Assembly: GCA_902802585.1 (NCBI GenBank)
Contig: CADCMR010000006.1
Location: 41,934-105,933, forward strand
Length of the DNA: 64,000 nt
DNA from: an uncultured bacterium
GTDB taxonomy: Bacteria > Verrucomicrobiota > Lentisphaeria > Victivallales > UBA1829
Direction of reading: 5' to 3'
Shown: piece after piece, positions 8,134 to 16,229 of the stretch
How the letters are laid out: each line of letters opens with the position of its first letter
Numbering within the stretch: position 1 is the first letter of the stretch
Translations under genes and position numbers: made by a program
The notes under the pieces: model-generated
What the model saw: only the letters and a program-made list of their open reading frames with translations
Told to the model about the DNA's origin: nothing
Database searches by the model: none

Positions 8134-8475
8134 TATGTTTACGGTAAGGGTTTTTGCCATTCGGCAGGAACGTTCACATATCACATTTGGAATTTGCTGC
8201 GAAAACGAGGCCGCGCTCCTGAAAAAAGCGCCGCCCGAAACAACCGCGCATTGCGGATCGAACGGGAAATATGACTTGGAGTTTGGACAAATCAAGGCTG
8301 ACGGCAGGTCGGAACGCATCATCGGCGGTCCGACGCCGCCGCTGTCGCATTTGATTTGATACCGGGAAGTCGGGCGGAATGCCGTCCGGTCCGGGTTCCT
8401 TTTCCACATGTTCCCGCCCAGTCCCCGGCGCGGATGCCATTCGTTTTCGCCGCTTCGCAGAAAACGCAGTGGTTC
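8134..8475 (+). other. Long untranslated leader with nested inverted repeats; possible structured RNA
   Basis: No convincing gene lies between hisH and the cyclo-ligase gene. The stretch contains nested complementary segments. CCGCCCGA (8231-8238) pairs with TCGGGCGG (8370-8377). Inside that, CAAATCAA (8288-8295) pairs with TTGATTTG (8351-8358). Innermost, CGGCGG (8323-8328) pairs with CCGCCG (8336-8341). A side hairpin CCGC/GCGG occurs at 8244-8256. Such an elongated, bulged hairpin upstream of a cyclo-ligase (fau/ygfA) gene recalls the place of 6S RNA in many bacteria. I could not match the conserved 6S bubble, so the identity is open. A 74-codon open frame at 8135-8359 has no family features. 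Confidence 0.3.
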
Positions 8476-9135
8476 ATGTACGACGAACAGACAGTCGATC
8501 ATGCCGGTCCGGTCTGCGGCACGCCCTCCGCGGCGACCACGGATGCTGTAACATTGCATGATCTGAAAAAAGCCGTCCGGCGCGAGAAAATCGCGCTGCG
8601 CCGCGCGATGCCGCCCCACATACGTTCGGCGGCGGACGACGCGATCAACGGCACGCTTCTGGACATCGTCCGGACGGAGAAACCGTCCGGGCTCGTCGCG
8701 TATGTCAGCGACGGCACGGAACCCGATCTCGCACCGGTCATGCGGTACGCGCTTCAGGCGGGCATCACGCTCTGCCTGCCGCGTTTCGAGCAGTCCGGCG
8801 CATATTCCATCGTGACGGTGCGTTCCCTGGACTTTCCGGTGTCCCACTGGGGCATCCCGGAACCGTCCGCCGATGCCCCGGCGGCTCCATCGGAACTGCT
8901 TGCGGAAGCCCTTTGGCTGGTACCCGGCGTGGCATTCGATCCCGCCTGCCGCCGTCTCGGACGCGGCAAAGGCGTTTACGACCGCCTGCTTGCCCGGGGA
9001 GCCGGAAAAACCATCGGTATCTTTTATGAACTCCAGAGATGCGCGGAGCTGCCCTGTGAGCCCACGGACCAGCCCGTCGGCCGCGTCGTCACCGAATCCG
9101 GCGTCTTTGGTTGCAAAAACAATGTCAGGAGTTAA
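8476..9135 (+). CDS. 5-Formyltetrahydrofolate cyclo-ligase
   Basis: This enzyme converts 5-formyl-THF to 5,10-methenyl-THF with ATP. The recognisable domain begins at LHDLKKAVRREKIALRRAM. It contains the substrate-site segment DGTEPDL, the WGIPEP motif and the ATP-site motif LGRGKGVYDRLLA near the C-terminus, all in the family order. The start is uncertain. The ATG at 8476 gives 220 residues, an upstream ATG at 8434 gives 234, and a TTG at 8554 would give 194, the usual family size; none has a clear Shine-Dalgarno sequence. It is followed by RNase Y, whose ATG is 5 bases after this stop, so both are probably on one transcript. Confidence 0.88.
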   Translation: MYDEQTVDHAGPVCGTPSAATTDAVTLHDLKKAVRREKIALRRAMPPHIRSAADDAINGTLLDIVRTEKPSGLVAYVSDGTEPDLAPVMRYALQAGITLCLPRFEQSGAYSIVTVRSLDFPVSHWGIPEPSADAPAAPSELLAEALWLVPGVAFDPACRRLGRGKGVYDRLLARGAGKTIGIFYELQRCAELPCEPTDQPVGRVVTESGVFGCKNNVRS

Positions 9136-9140
9136 TTCCC

Positions 9141-10748
9141 ATGTTTTCCAATGTCATCATTGCCGCCTTCGCATGGAGGGAGCCTCTGGAATTGATCGCC
9201 GGTTTTCTTATCGGCACCGCCCTCTATCACATCATCGTCGCCATCCTTTCCAAAAAAGGAAAGACCAAAGCCACCCGTGATGCCGCAAAAATGAAAGAGG
9301 ACGCCGAGCGCGAAGCCTCCCAGATCCTCCGCGAAGCCCGCGTCACCGCCAAGAGCGAGGCTCTCAAGATCAAGGACGACGCCCTGAAAATCAAGGATGA
9401 AGTCGAAAACGAGATCAAGGAACGCCGCCGCGAGATCGCCCAGCAGGAAAAACGCCTCACGCAGAAAGAGGAAAACCTCGACCGCAAGAACGATTCCCTC
9501 GACGCCAAGATTAAGAACAACGAGCGCAGGGAAGCCGAACTCGTGCAGCAGCGCGAACGCCTCGTCCAAAAGGAGGAGGAGCTCAAGAGCACGATCGACC
9601 GACAGATCAACGAACTGGAACGCATCGCCGAGCTCGACCGCGAGACCGCGCGCGGCATGATCCTCGACAAGCTCAAAGGCGAGGTCGAAAACGAATCCGG
9701 TCTCCTCATCCGCAACATCGTTGAGGACGCCCGACAGCGCGCCGAACGCGAATCCCAGAAGCTCCTCGCCTACGCCATCCAGCGCTACGCCGGCGACTGC
9801 ACCTACGAACGCACCACCGCCACCATCCCGCTCCCCAACGACGAGATGAAGGGCCGCATCATCGGCCGCGAAGGCCGCAACATCCGCGCGCTTGAGGCGG
9901 CGACCGGCGTCAACATCCTCATTGACGATACCCCGGAAGCCGTCGTCATCAGCTGTTTCGACCCCGTCCGCAAGGAAGTCGCGCGCCGCATGATGGAGAA
10001 GCTCATCGGCGACGGACGCATCCACCCGACCCGCATCGAGGAGCTCGTGAAGAAGATGCGCAAGGAGGTCGACGAGGAAATCTTCAACGCGGGCGAACAG
10101 GCGGTGCTGGACTGCGGCCTGCAGGGCGTCCCGAAACCGCTCATCACCCTCATCGGCACGCTCCAGTTCCGCTACAGCTTCTCCCAGAACGTGCTCAAAC
10201 ACTGCATCGAGACCTCGGCGTTCATGGGCGCAATCGCCGCCGAGCTCGGACTTGATGAACAGCGCGCGCGCCGCATCGGACTCTTCCACGACATCGGGAA
10301 GGCGGTCGACCACGAGATCGAGGGCACGCACGCCCAGATCGGCGCCGATCTGCTCCGCAAATACGGCGAGAACAAGGACGTCATCAACGCCGTCGCCGCC
10401 CACCATGGCGAGGTCGAAGCCACCAGCATCTACGCCATCCTCGCCAACGCCTGCGACGCCCTCAGCGCGTCACGCCCCGGCGCACGCAGCGAAACCACCG
10501 AACTCTACCTCAAACGCCTTGAACAGCTCGAATCCATCGCCAAGGACTTCCCCGGCGTGGACACCTGCTACGCCCTCCAGGCGGGTCGCGAGGTCCGCGT
10601 GGTCGTCGAGCCGGAGAAGATCAACGAGGCGCAGGCGCAGGTCATCGCCCGCGACATCTGCAACCGCATCGAGAAGGAAATGACCTATCCCGGCCAGATC
10701 AAGGTCACGATCATCCGCGAGACCCGCTCCGTGGAATACGCCAAGTAA
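9141..10748 (+). CDS. rny: Ribonuclease Y (membrane-anchored endoribonuclease)
   Basis: RNase Y starts mRNA decay at the inner membrane. The 535-residue protein has a single N-terminal membrane segment (about 10-38), a long charged coiled coil (about 45-200, rich in Lys/Glu/Arg), a KH RNA-binding domain with GRIIGREGRNIR (about 245-256) and an HD domain with GLFHDIGKAVDHE (HD about residues 383-384). The ATG at 9141 was chosen because AGGAG lies 9 bases upstream; a frame-compatible codon at 9111 lies inside the preceding gene. The downstream HD-protein gene starts 7 bases after the stop. The window also encodes a PcnB-type poly(A) polymerase, so RNase Y-based decay and polyadenylation coexist in this organism. 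Confidence 0.96.
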   Translation: MFSNVIIAAFAWREPLELIAGFLIGTALYHIIVAILSKKGKTKATRDAAKMKEDAEREASQILREARVTAKSEALKIKDDALKIKDEVENEIKERRREIAQQEKRLTQKEENLDRKNDSLDAKIKNNERREAELVQQRERLVQKEEELKSTIDRQINELERIAELDRETARGMILDKLKGEVENESGLLIRNIVEDARQRAERESQKLLAYAIQRYAGDCTYERTTATIPLPNDEMKGRIIGREGRNIRALEAATGVNILIDDTPEAVVISCFDPVRKEVARRMMEKLIGDGRIHPTRIEELVKKMRKEVDEEIFNAGEQAVLDCGLQGVPKPLITLIGTLQFRYSFSQNVLKHCIETSAFMGAIAAELGLDEQRARRIGLFHDIGKAVDHEIEGTHAQIGADLLRKYGENKDVINAVAAHHGEVEATSIYAILANACDALSASRPGARSETTELYLKRLEQLESIAKDFPGVDTCYALQAGREVRVVVEPEKINEAQAQVIARDICNRIEKEMTYPGQIKVTIIRETRSVEYAK

Positions 10749-10755
10749 ACACGGT

Positions 10756-11562
10756 ATGGAAACGGATACATTCACACTGGCACGTGCGGCATTCGAGCGT
10801 CATGTCGCGAGATTCCGCGACGACGTCGGCACGTTGCCGTTCGCGCTCGAAGCCAAGTTCAAACACACCGGCGAAGTCTGCGAGATCACGGAGAAGATCG
10901 TGGCGGGAGAAGCCCGTTTTTCCCCGCGCGACACGCTCGTCTTCCGCCTCTGCGCGCTCTTCCACGACATCTCCCGTTTCGAGCAGTTCGCCCAGTTCAA
11001 GACCTTCCTCGACCGCAATTCGTTCGACCACGGCGAACGCAGCGCAGCCCTGGTCGAAGAGCTCGGGCTCGTGCCGGAACTCCTCGCCGAAGACCGCGCG
11101 TGCATCATCGACGCCGTGCGCGTTCACAACAAGTTCGCGATCCCGGCGGACTTCCCCTCTGCGCACCTCGACGCCGCGAAGATGGTCCGCGACGCAGACA
11201 AGCTCGCCATCCTGCGCCTCATCATCCGCTTCTTTACCGGCGACTATTCCGACCCGACCATCAAGCTCGAACTCCCCGACACGCCCGGCTGGACACCATC
11301 CATCCTCGAAACCGCCATGCGCGGGGAATGCGTGGTCTACACCGACATGAAGAACGTCAACGATTTCAAGCTCGGGCTCTTCGCGTGGTCCTGCGACATC
11401 AATTATCCCGCGTCCGCCGCCCTCGCGCTCGACGAGGACCTCTTTGGACGCATCCGCGCCACGCTTCCCGAATCGGACCAAGTCGATTCCCTGCTGAAAT
11501 CCGCCCGGATCCGCCTCGCCGCGCTCCGGGATTCCAACCCGTCCCTCCGACAGAATCCCTGA
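10756..11562 (+). CDS. HD-domain phosphohydrolase family protein
   Basis: The 268-residue soluble protein has the HD-superfamily metal ligands in order: His in KFKHTGEV (about residue 37), the His-Asp pair in CALFHDISR (about 71-72), His in FDHGERSA (about 95) and a later Asp in the VRDADKLAIL segment (about 150). This pattern fits a metal-dependent phosphohydrolase acting on nucleotides or similar compounds; the substrate cannot be read from the sequence. It lies 7 bases after rny and 3 bases before an ABC ATPase gene on the same strand, so it is likely co-transcribed with them. It has no signal peptide or sensor domain. Confidence 0.8.
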   Translation: METDTFTLARAAFERHVARFRDDVGTLPFALEAKFKHTGEVCEITEKIVAGEARFSPRDTLVFRLCALFHDISRFEQFAQFKTFLDRNSFDHGERSAALVEELGLVPELLAEDRACIIDAVRVHNKFAIPADFPSAHLDAAKMVRDADKLAILRLIIRFFTGDYSDPTIKLELPDTPGWTPSILETAMRGECVVYTDMKNVNDFKLGLFAWSCDINYPASAALALDEDLFGRIRATLPESDQVDSLLKSARIRLAALRDSNPSLRQNP

Positions 11563-11565
11563 CCG

Positions 11566-12567
11566 ATGCCGCTCCTCACCGCCTCCCACCTGAAAAAATA
11601 CTACCCCGTCGCGCGGGGCTTCTTCGGCAAGCCCGACTTCGTGCGCGCCGTGGACGACGTCTCCTTCACGCTGGAACAGAGCGAGACGCTCGGCCTGGTC
11701 GGCGAATCCGGCTGCGGCAAGTCCACGCTCGCGCGGCTCCTGCTCCGACTGGAGGACCCGACCGAAGGCTCCATCCTGCTCGACGGCGTGGAGATGACCG
11801 GCATCCGCGGCGAGGAACTCCGCCGGATGCGCGGGAAATTCCAGATGATCTTCCAGGACCCGTACGGCTCGCTGAACCCGCGCATGAGCATCTTTTCCAT
11901 CCTGGAGGAGGCGCTGAAGCTCCACACGAAGCTCGACGCTGCCGGACGGGACAAGCGCATCCGCGAGCTCATGAAGCTCGTCGGGCTCAATCCCGACTAC
12001 GCCATGCGCTATCCGCACCAGTTCAGCGGCGGTCAGCGCCAGCGCATCGGCATCGCCCGCGCGCTCGCCGTCAATCCGGCGTTCATCATCGCCGACGAAC
12101 CCGTCTCCGCGCTCGACGTCAGCGTTCAGGCGCAGATCGTGAACCTCCTGCAGGACATCCAGAAACAGACCGGCGTGGCATTCCTCTTCATCGCGCACGA
12201 TCTCGCCGTCGTGGAGCACATCTGCCACCGCATCATGGTCATGTACCTGGGACGCATCATGGAGATCGGTCCGTCGGAGGAAGTCTGCTCCAATCCGCTC
12301 CATCCGTATTCCCTCGCCCTCCTCTCCAGCGTCCCGCAGATCGACCAGTCGCGACGCCGCGACCGCATCATCCTGAAAGGTGACGTCCCGTCTCCGCTGA
12401 ATCCGCCGTCCGGATGCCGTTTTCACACCCGCTGTCCCTTCGCACAACCGCGCTGCGCCACGGAAATTCCCGCGCTTCAGGAGGTCTCGCCAGGTCGTTT
12501 CTGTGCCTGTCACGCTCCCGGCGTCTTCCGGAAGTTGGAAACCGCACAACAAGATGCAATATATTGA
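11566..12567 (+). CDS. Dipeptide/oligopeptide-type ABC transporter ATP-binding protein
   Basis: The 333-residue ATPase has Walker A (GESGCGKST, about 46-54), Q-loop, signature ([15 protein letters not shown], about 150), Walker B ([12 protein letters not shown]) and the H-loop (FLFIAHDL). The C-terminal oligopeptide-transporter extension includes the HPYSLALL segment and the Cys cluster [14 protein letters not shown], which in this family can bind an iron-sulfur cluster. This is the DppF/OppF type, which normally works with a second ATPase, two permeases and a binding protein. None of these is adjacent, so the subunit may serve a transporter encoded elsewhere. Energy coupling of peptide or nickel uptake is the likely role; the substrate is unknown. 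Confidence 0.93.
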   Translation: MPLLTASHLKKYYPVARGFFGKPDFVRAVDDVSFTLEQSETLGLVGESGCGKSTLARLLLRLEDPTEGSILLDGVEMTGIRGEELRRMRGKFQMIFQDPYGSLNPRMSIFSILEEALKLHTKLDAAGRDKRIRELMKLVGLNPDYAMRYPHQFSGGQRQRIGIARALAVNPAFIIADEPVSALDVSVQAQIVNLLQDIQKQTGVAFLFIAHDLAVVEHICHRIMVMYLGRIMEIGPSEEVCSNPLHPYSLALLSSVPQIDQSRRRDRIILKGDVPSPLNPPSGCRFHTRCPFAQPRCATEIPALQEVSPGRFCACHAPGVFRKLETAQQDAIY

Positions 12568-12687
12568 TAATCATGGATATGACGGAATAACGAATAGATT
12601 TGACGGTTCGACGGCTGATCGGTTCTTTCCTGGTTTTGCGACAATTCGCTACAAATAAATTCAGCTCATAAAAACAAATAATTGCAA

Positions 12688-12702
12688 GTGTCATTCTGAC
12701 AC
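12688..12702. repeat. Perfect inverted repeat upstream of the glycosyltransferase cluster
   Basis: GTGTCA-TTC-TGACAC, a perfect 6-bp dyad with a 3-base centre, lies 33 bases before the start at 12735 and just upstream of an AT-rich TATAAA (12713-12718). It could be a regulator site or a small hairpin. No regulator gene is adjacent. Confidence 0.35.
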
Positions 12703-12734
12703 ATTCAAACATTATAAAATACCGGATTCATTCC

Positions 12735-13508
12735 ATGGACCAGCCTGTTTCCATCATCCTGCCGAACTACAAAACCCCGGAACTGACGCGCCTTTGTCTG
12801 CGTTCCCTCCGCAAATTCACGCCGCACGACGCCATCCGCATCATCGCCGTCGACAACGCGTCCGGCGACGAATCGGTGGAGTATCTGCGGTCGCTCGGCT
12901 GGATCCGGCTGATCGAACGCACCCCTGCGGACATCGCCGGCATGGCACCCGCGCTGATGCACACCACCGCCATGGATCTGGCGCTGAAAGAAGTCGACAC
13001 GCCGTTTGTCCTGTCGTTCCACACGGACACCATCGTGTACCGCCCGGACTGGCTGGATTTCCTGCTCGGGCGCATCAACCGCGATGAAATGATCGCGGGC
13101 GTCGGCAGCTGGAAACTCGAATTCGTGCCGCCGCTGAAACGCTTCGGCAAGGAAATCGAGGACGGAATCCGGCAGCTCCTCGGCATAAGGAAGAAGGAAT
13201 ACCGGTTCCTGCGGAGCCATTGCGCGCTGTACCGTACCGAGCTGCTGAAACGGCACACGCGCGGATTCGGCGACGGCGAATGCGCCGGCAGCTCCATCCA
13301 CAGATGCCTGACCGCCGCCGGGTACGATATGGAGTTCATCCCGCCGGAAGTCCTGATCAAGTACATGGACCACCTGAACCACGCCACCATGATCCTGAAC
13401 CCGGCAATCGGCTCCCGCAAGACCGCCGCCCCGAAGGCGCGCCAGTCGCTCGAATCCCGCCTGGCACGCTACCGCGCCGTCCTCGCCGACGATTCCCTCG
13501 ACAAGTGA
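12735..13508 (+). CDS. Family 2 (GT-A) glycosyltransferase
   Basis: The 257-residue protein opens with the GT2 hallmark VSIILPNYKTPELTRLCLRSL and has the nucleotide-sugar segment IIAVDNASGDES (about 36-47). Where most family members carry DxD it has FHTDTIV (about 95), which keeps one acidic residue. It has no membrane segment. It probably adds a sugar to an extracellular polysaccharide, glycolipid or cell-surface acceptor; donor and acceptor are unknown. It opens a small plus-strand cluster with two membrane proteins and a second glycosyltransferase, which suggests a shared role in making a surface glycoconjugate. Confidence 0.88.
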   Translation: MDQPVSIILPNYKTPELTRLCLRSLRKFTPHDAIRIIAVDNASGDESVEYLRSLGWIRLIERTPADIAGMAPALMHTTAMDLALKEVDTPFVLSFHTDTIVYRPDWLDFLLGRINRDEMIAGVGSWKLEFVPPLKRFGKEIEDGIRQLLGIRKKEYRFLRSHCALYRTELLKRHTRGFGDGECAGSSIHRCLTAAGYDMEFIPPEVLIKYMDHLNHATMILNPAIGSRKTAAPKARQSLESRLARYRAVLADDSLDK

Positions 13509-13545
13509 CGAAGACAGACGCAAATAGATTGATACAGAGACTGTT

Positions 13546-14091
13546 ATGGAATTGGATGCTTTGCGAAAGGATTGTGCCCGGAAACAGAAAAAGGGGCTGC
13601 CGTTCATCCTGACATCCGTGCCCATCTGGACGGGGATCCTCTGCGTCCACCTGACCGGGCTGCCGATCGTGACCCAAAACCTGCTGACATTCTGCTGCGC
13701 CGCGCCGCTGGTCCCGATTGCATTTCTCGTCTCGAAGCTGATCGGGGTGGATTTCCAGGGGAAGGACAACCCGCTGACCAAACTCGGGCTGATCTTCACC
13801 GTGAACCAGATCGTATATCTGCTGATCGCCATGTGGGTTTACAATGCCATGCCGGAGAAAATGCTCATGGTCTTCGCCATGATCTTCGGCGCGCACCTGA
13901 TGCCCTATAGCTGGCTTTATCTGTCAAAGAGTTACTTCGCATTTTCCATCGTCGTGCCGCTCCTCTCCCTGATCGTCGGACTGATGTTTCCGCCGTTCGT
14001 GCTCGCCGCCGTGATGATCGGCGTGGAGATTCTGTTCTGCATCCTGCTCTGCCTCGAAGTCAGGAGCTTGAAACATGACAACGCCAAATGA
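13546..14091 (+). CDS. Multi-pass membrane protein, DUF7010-like
   Basis: The 181-residue protein has about five to six hydrophobic segments and no long soluble domain. The segment KKGLPFIL near the N-terminus, LTFCCAAPLVPIAFLVSK, and MPEKMLMVFAMIFGAHLMPYSW in the middle recall proteins annotated as DUF7010; this is from memory, not a search. The function of that family is unknown to me. The stop overlaps the following glycosyltransferase gene by 17 bases, so the two are translationally coupled and may work together at the inner membrane. Confidence 0.75.
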   Translation: MELDALRKDCARKQKKGLPFILTSVPIWTGILCVHLTGLPIVTQNLLTFCCAAPLVPIAFLVSKLIGVDFQGKDNPLTKLGLIFTVNQIVYLLIAMWVYNAMPEKMLMVFAMIFGAHLMPYSWLYLSKSYFAFSIVVPLLSLIVGLMFPPFVLAAVMIGVEILFCILLCLEVRSLKHDNAK

Positions 14092-15523
14092 ATCCGCCCC
14101 TCAGACCGCCCCGCTGAAAAAGCGCATCGCGTTCTTCTGCATCCCGGCGCACGGCCACACCAACCCGATGCTCCCGGTCGCCGCCGAGCTGATCCGGCGC
14201 GGAAATACGGTCAGGTTCTATTCATTCGGGGGCGCAGGCGGTCTGCCCGATTTCTCGGAGAAGATACGGAAGACGGGCGCGGAGTTCGTCTCCTGCGACG
14301 CCTACATGCCGGCGGTCTCGGCGGAGGAGGTCGCCGGGCTGAAACGCGTCTCAATCACGGAAATGACCGTGCAGGCGATTCGCATCACACTCGCCATGGA
14401 CGCGTTTCTGGATGCGGAGTTCAAATCGTTCCTGCCGGACGTCGTATACACGGACTCCGCGTGTTTCTGGGGCAAGCTGAACGCCTGGAAACATCATGTG
14501 CCGATGGTCGTCTCCACCAGCACGTTCGCGTTCAACCAGCTGTCCTCGACCTACATGAAGCATCCCCCTGCGGAGCTCGTGGACATGATCTTCGGGTTGG
14601 CGCGCATCGGGAAGGCGCTGAAGTCGATGGAACCGTACGGGTACAAGGTGAAAAACCCGCTGACGCTGGTCCAGAGCGACAACAAAACGGATTCCGTGGT
14701 CTACACCTCGCGGCGGTTCCAGCCGTACGCGGAGAGCTTTTCCGGGCATTACGTGTTTGTCGGCCCGTCGGTGTTCTCGAATGCAGTCCCAAATAAGATT
14801 AAGAAACGTCCGCTCATGTACATCTCCCTCGGCACGGTCATCAACGACCGCCCGGATTTCTACAACAAGTGCATCAAGGCGCTGAAGGACATGGACGTCG
14901 ACGTCCTGATCTCCTGCGGCATGGCGCTGAACCGCGAAAAGCTGGGCGTCCTGCCGGAGAATGTCCGGGTGGAGCCGTATGTGGACCAGCTCGACGTCCT
15001 GTCCCGCGCGGACGTCTTCCTCACGCACTGCGGCATGAACAGCGTGTCGGAGAGCCTGTACATGGCGACGCCGATGGTGCTCTATCCGCAGACCGGCGAA
15101 CAGTACGCCGTGGCGAAGCGCGCCGCCGAGCTCGGCGCGGGCGTCCTGCTGAAGGACGATTCCGTCGCGGGAATCCGCGCCGCCGTGCAGAACGTGCTGG
15201 AAAATGCGTCGTACCGGGACGCCGCGGCGGAGTGCAGCCGGGATTTCCGGGCGTGTTCCGGGGTCGCCGGCGCGACGGAATTCATCGAAAACGCCCCGCA
15301 TGAATGGGATGGCATCGACGTCCTGAAAGAGCTGAACAAAACCAATATCAGGTTCCAGATCGTTTACTGGAGCATCGTCTCCGTCCTGATCTTTCTTGCT
15401 GGTTTTTATGTCGACAGAAAATACCTCTGGATCCTCGGTCTCGCCGCCGGAATCATCTCCAAGCCGATCGGCAAGCGCTTGCAGAACCGCCGCTATGCCC
15501 AGCTTGTCCCGGATGAAAAGTAG
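14075..15523 (+). CDS. UDP-glycosyltransferase/macrolide-transferase type (GT1) glycosyltransferase with C-terminal membrane segments
   Basis: The 482-residue protein begins with a GT-B N-terminal domain (IAFFCIPAHGHTNPMLPVAAELIRRG, catalytic His in AHGH about residue 27). It carries a UGT/MGT-type C-terminal donor domain with YISLGTVIN (about 250), VEPYVDQLDVL, and FLTHCGMNSVSESL followed by PQTGEQ (about 325-345). Unlike the usual soluble 390-residue members it has a tail of about 50 residues with two hydrophobic stretches (about 425-465), which could anchor it to the membrane. Members glycosylate lipids, sterols or small hydrophobic acceptors. It is coupled to the upstream membrane protein gene. 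Confidence 0.88.
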   Translation: MTTPNESAPQTAPLKKRIAFFCIPAHGHTNPMLPVAAELIRRGNTVRFYSFGGAGGLPDFSEKIRKTGAEFVSCDAYMPAVSAEEVAGLKRVSITEMTVQAIRITLAMDAFLDAEFKSFLPDVVYTDSACFWGKLNAWKHHVPMVVSTSTFAFNQLSSTYMKHPPAELVDMIFGLARIGKALKSMEPYGYKVKNPLTLVQSDNKTDSVVYTSRRFQPYAESFSGHYVFVGPSVFSNAVPNKIKKRPLMYISLGTVINDRPDFYNKCIKALKDMDVDVLISCGMALNREKLGVLPENVRVEPYVDQLDVLSRADVFLTHCGMNSVSESLYMATPMVLYPQTGEQYAVAKRAAELGAGVLLKDDSVAGIRAAVQNVLENASYRDAAAECSRDFRACSGVAGATEFIENAPHEWDGIDVLKELNKTNIRFQIVYWSIVSVLIFLAGFYVDRKYLWILGLAAGIISKPIGKRLQNRRYAQLVPDEK

Positions 15524-15545
15524 CTTTTCAGGCAGGGAAACAGAC

Positions 15546-16064
15546 ATGACAACGGACGCGACGAAAATGAACTGGAAGCGGATCCTCTTCTGGGGATCCA
15601 TCCTGGTGCTCATCATCCTTCTCCCGTTTTTCATCGACGAGCCCGTCTGCGTCCGCACCTATCTCAATACCAGAACGTTCGAATACGAGTCGTATGTCCG
15701 GGTCGGACCGCTCGTGTTCAAACAGGACAGCGCATCCTTCTTTCAAGGCGATCTCGAACCGTACCGGAACGCGGTACAGCAGGAACGCCTCCCGGAATAC
15801 TGGCTCCTCATCTACATGCAATCCTACACTCTTCTGGGCAGCCCGGTCTTCTACGACATGAGAGGCGGCAAATACCCTGTCAAAGTGAAATACTTCCTTT
15901 GGGAACACTATCAGGAGATGTTTGACCCGGATTATAAAGAAACCGAGGAGGAGTTCTCCAACCGGTTTACCGACTTCATCCTGTCCCTCAATGCGGATGA
16001 AAGATTCAAAGGTGCCCTGCTCCCCGCGGACACGGATCTCCGTGCCCGTTCCAGAGAGTTCTGA
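15546..16064 (+). CDS. Membrane-anchored protein of unknown function
   Basis: The ATG at 15546 gives 172 residues; an in-frame upstream ATG at 15396 lies inside the previous gene and was rejected. A purine-rich AGGCAGGGAAAC segment lies about 10 bases upstream. The protein has one N-terminal membrane segment (about 10-32, ILFWGSILVLIILLPFF) and then a soluble, probably periplasmic domain of about 140 residues rich in aromatic and acidic residues. No known domain was recognised. It follows the GT1-type gene by 22 bases and is the last gene before a strong terminator, so it belongs to the glycosyltransferase cluster. Confidence 0.75.
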   Translation: MTTDATKMNWKRILFWGSILVLIILLPFFIDEPVCVRTYLNTRTFEYESYVRVGPLVFKQDSASFFQGDLEPYRNAVQQERLPEYWLLIYMQSYTLLGSPVFYDMRGGKYPVKVKYFLWEHYQEMFDPDYKETEEEFSNRFTDFILSLNADERFKGALLPADTDLRARSREF

Positions 16065-16097
16065 CCACCCTTGATTCTCCCTTTTTTGAACGCGAAA

Positions 16098-16137
16098 AAC
16101 CCGGATGGCTTTGAGGTCCATTCCGGGTAATTTTTTG
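16098..16137. terminator. Bidirectional rho-independent terminator between the glycosyltransferase cluster and the hydrogenase operon
   Basis: ACCCGG-A-TGG pairs with CCA-TT-CCGGGT around a loop of about 9 bases (16099-16128), followed by AATTTTTT on the plus strand. The hairpin is preceded by AAAAA, which becomes TTTTT for minus-strand transcription. It therefore can end both the convergent cluster (stop at 16064) and the hydA transcript (stop at 16230). Confidence 0.8.
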
Positions 16138-16149
16138 CTCGCGGGGCGC

Positions 16150-16179
16150 ACTCTGTCAGGTTCGAGTCCTGACAGGGTA
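16150..16179 (+). repeat. tRNA T-arm-like perfect hairpin
   Basis: CTGTCAGG and CCTGACAG flank the loop TTCGAGT (stem 8 bp perfect, 10 bp with a G-U pair). The loop equals the T-loop consensus of tRNA and the stem fits a T-stem. No acceptor, D-arm or anticodon arm can be folded around it, so this is not a complete tRNA. It may be a tRNA 3' fragment or a second terminator hairpin. Confidence 0.4.
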
Positions 16180-16229
16180 CGCTTTGTCCGGGGCGCCACG
16201 TTTTACGGTGACGCCCGGTTTACGCCGCC

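Noticed and set aside
8134..8475. RNase P RNA, tmRNA or THF riboswitch in the long leader
   Set aside because: The conserved core sequences of these RNAs were not found on either strand.
8089..8847. 252-codon minus-strand frame across the cyclo-ligase 5' region
   Set aside because: It is antisense to the conserved cyclo-ligase gene, has no family features and ends in an AT-rich region.
16140..16200. Complete tRNA gene
   Set aside because: Only a T-arm can be folded; the required acceptor strand complement is missing upstream.
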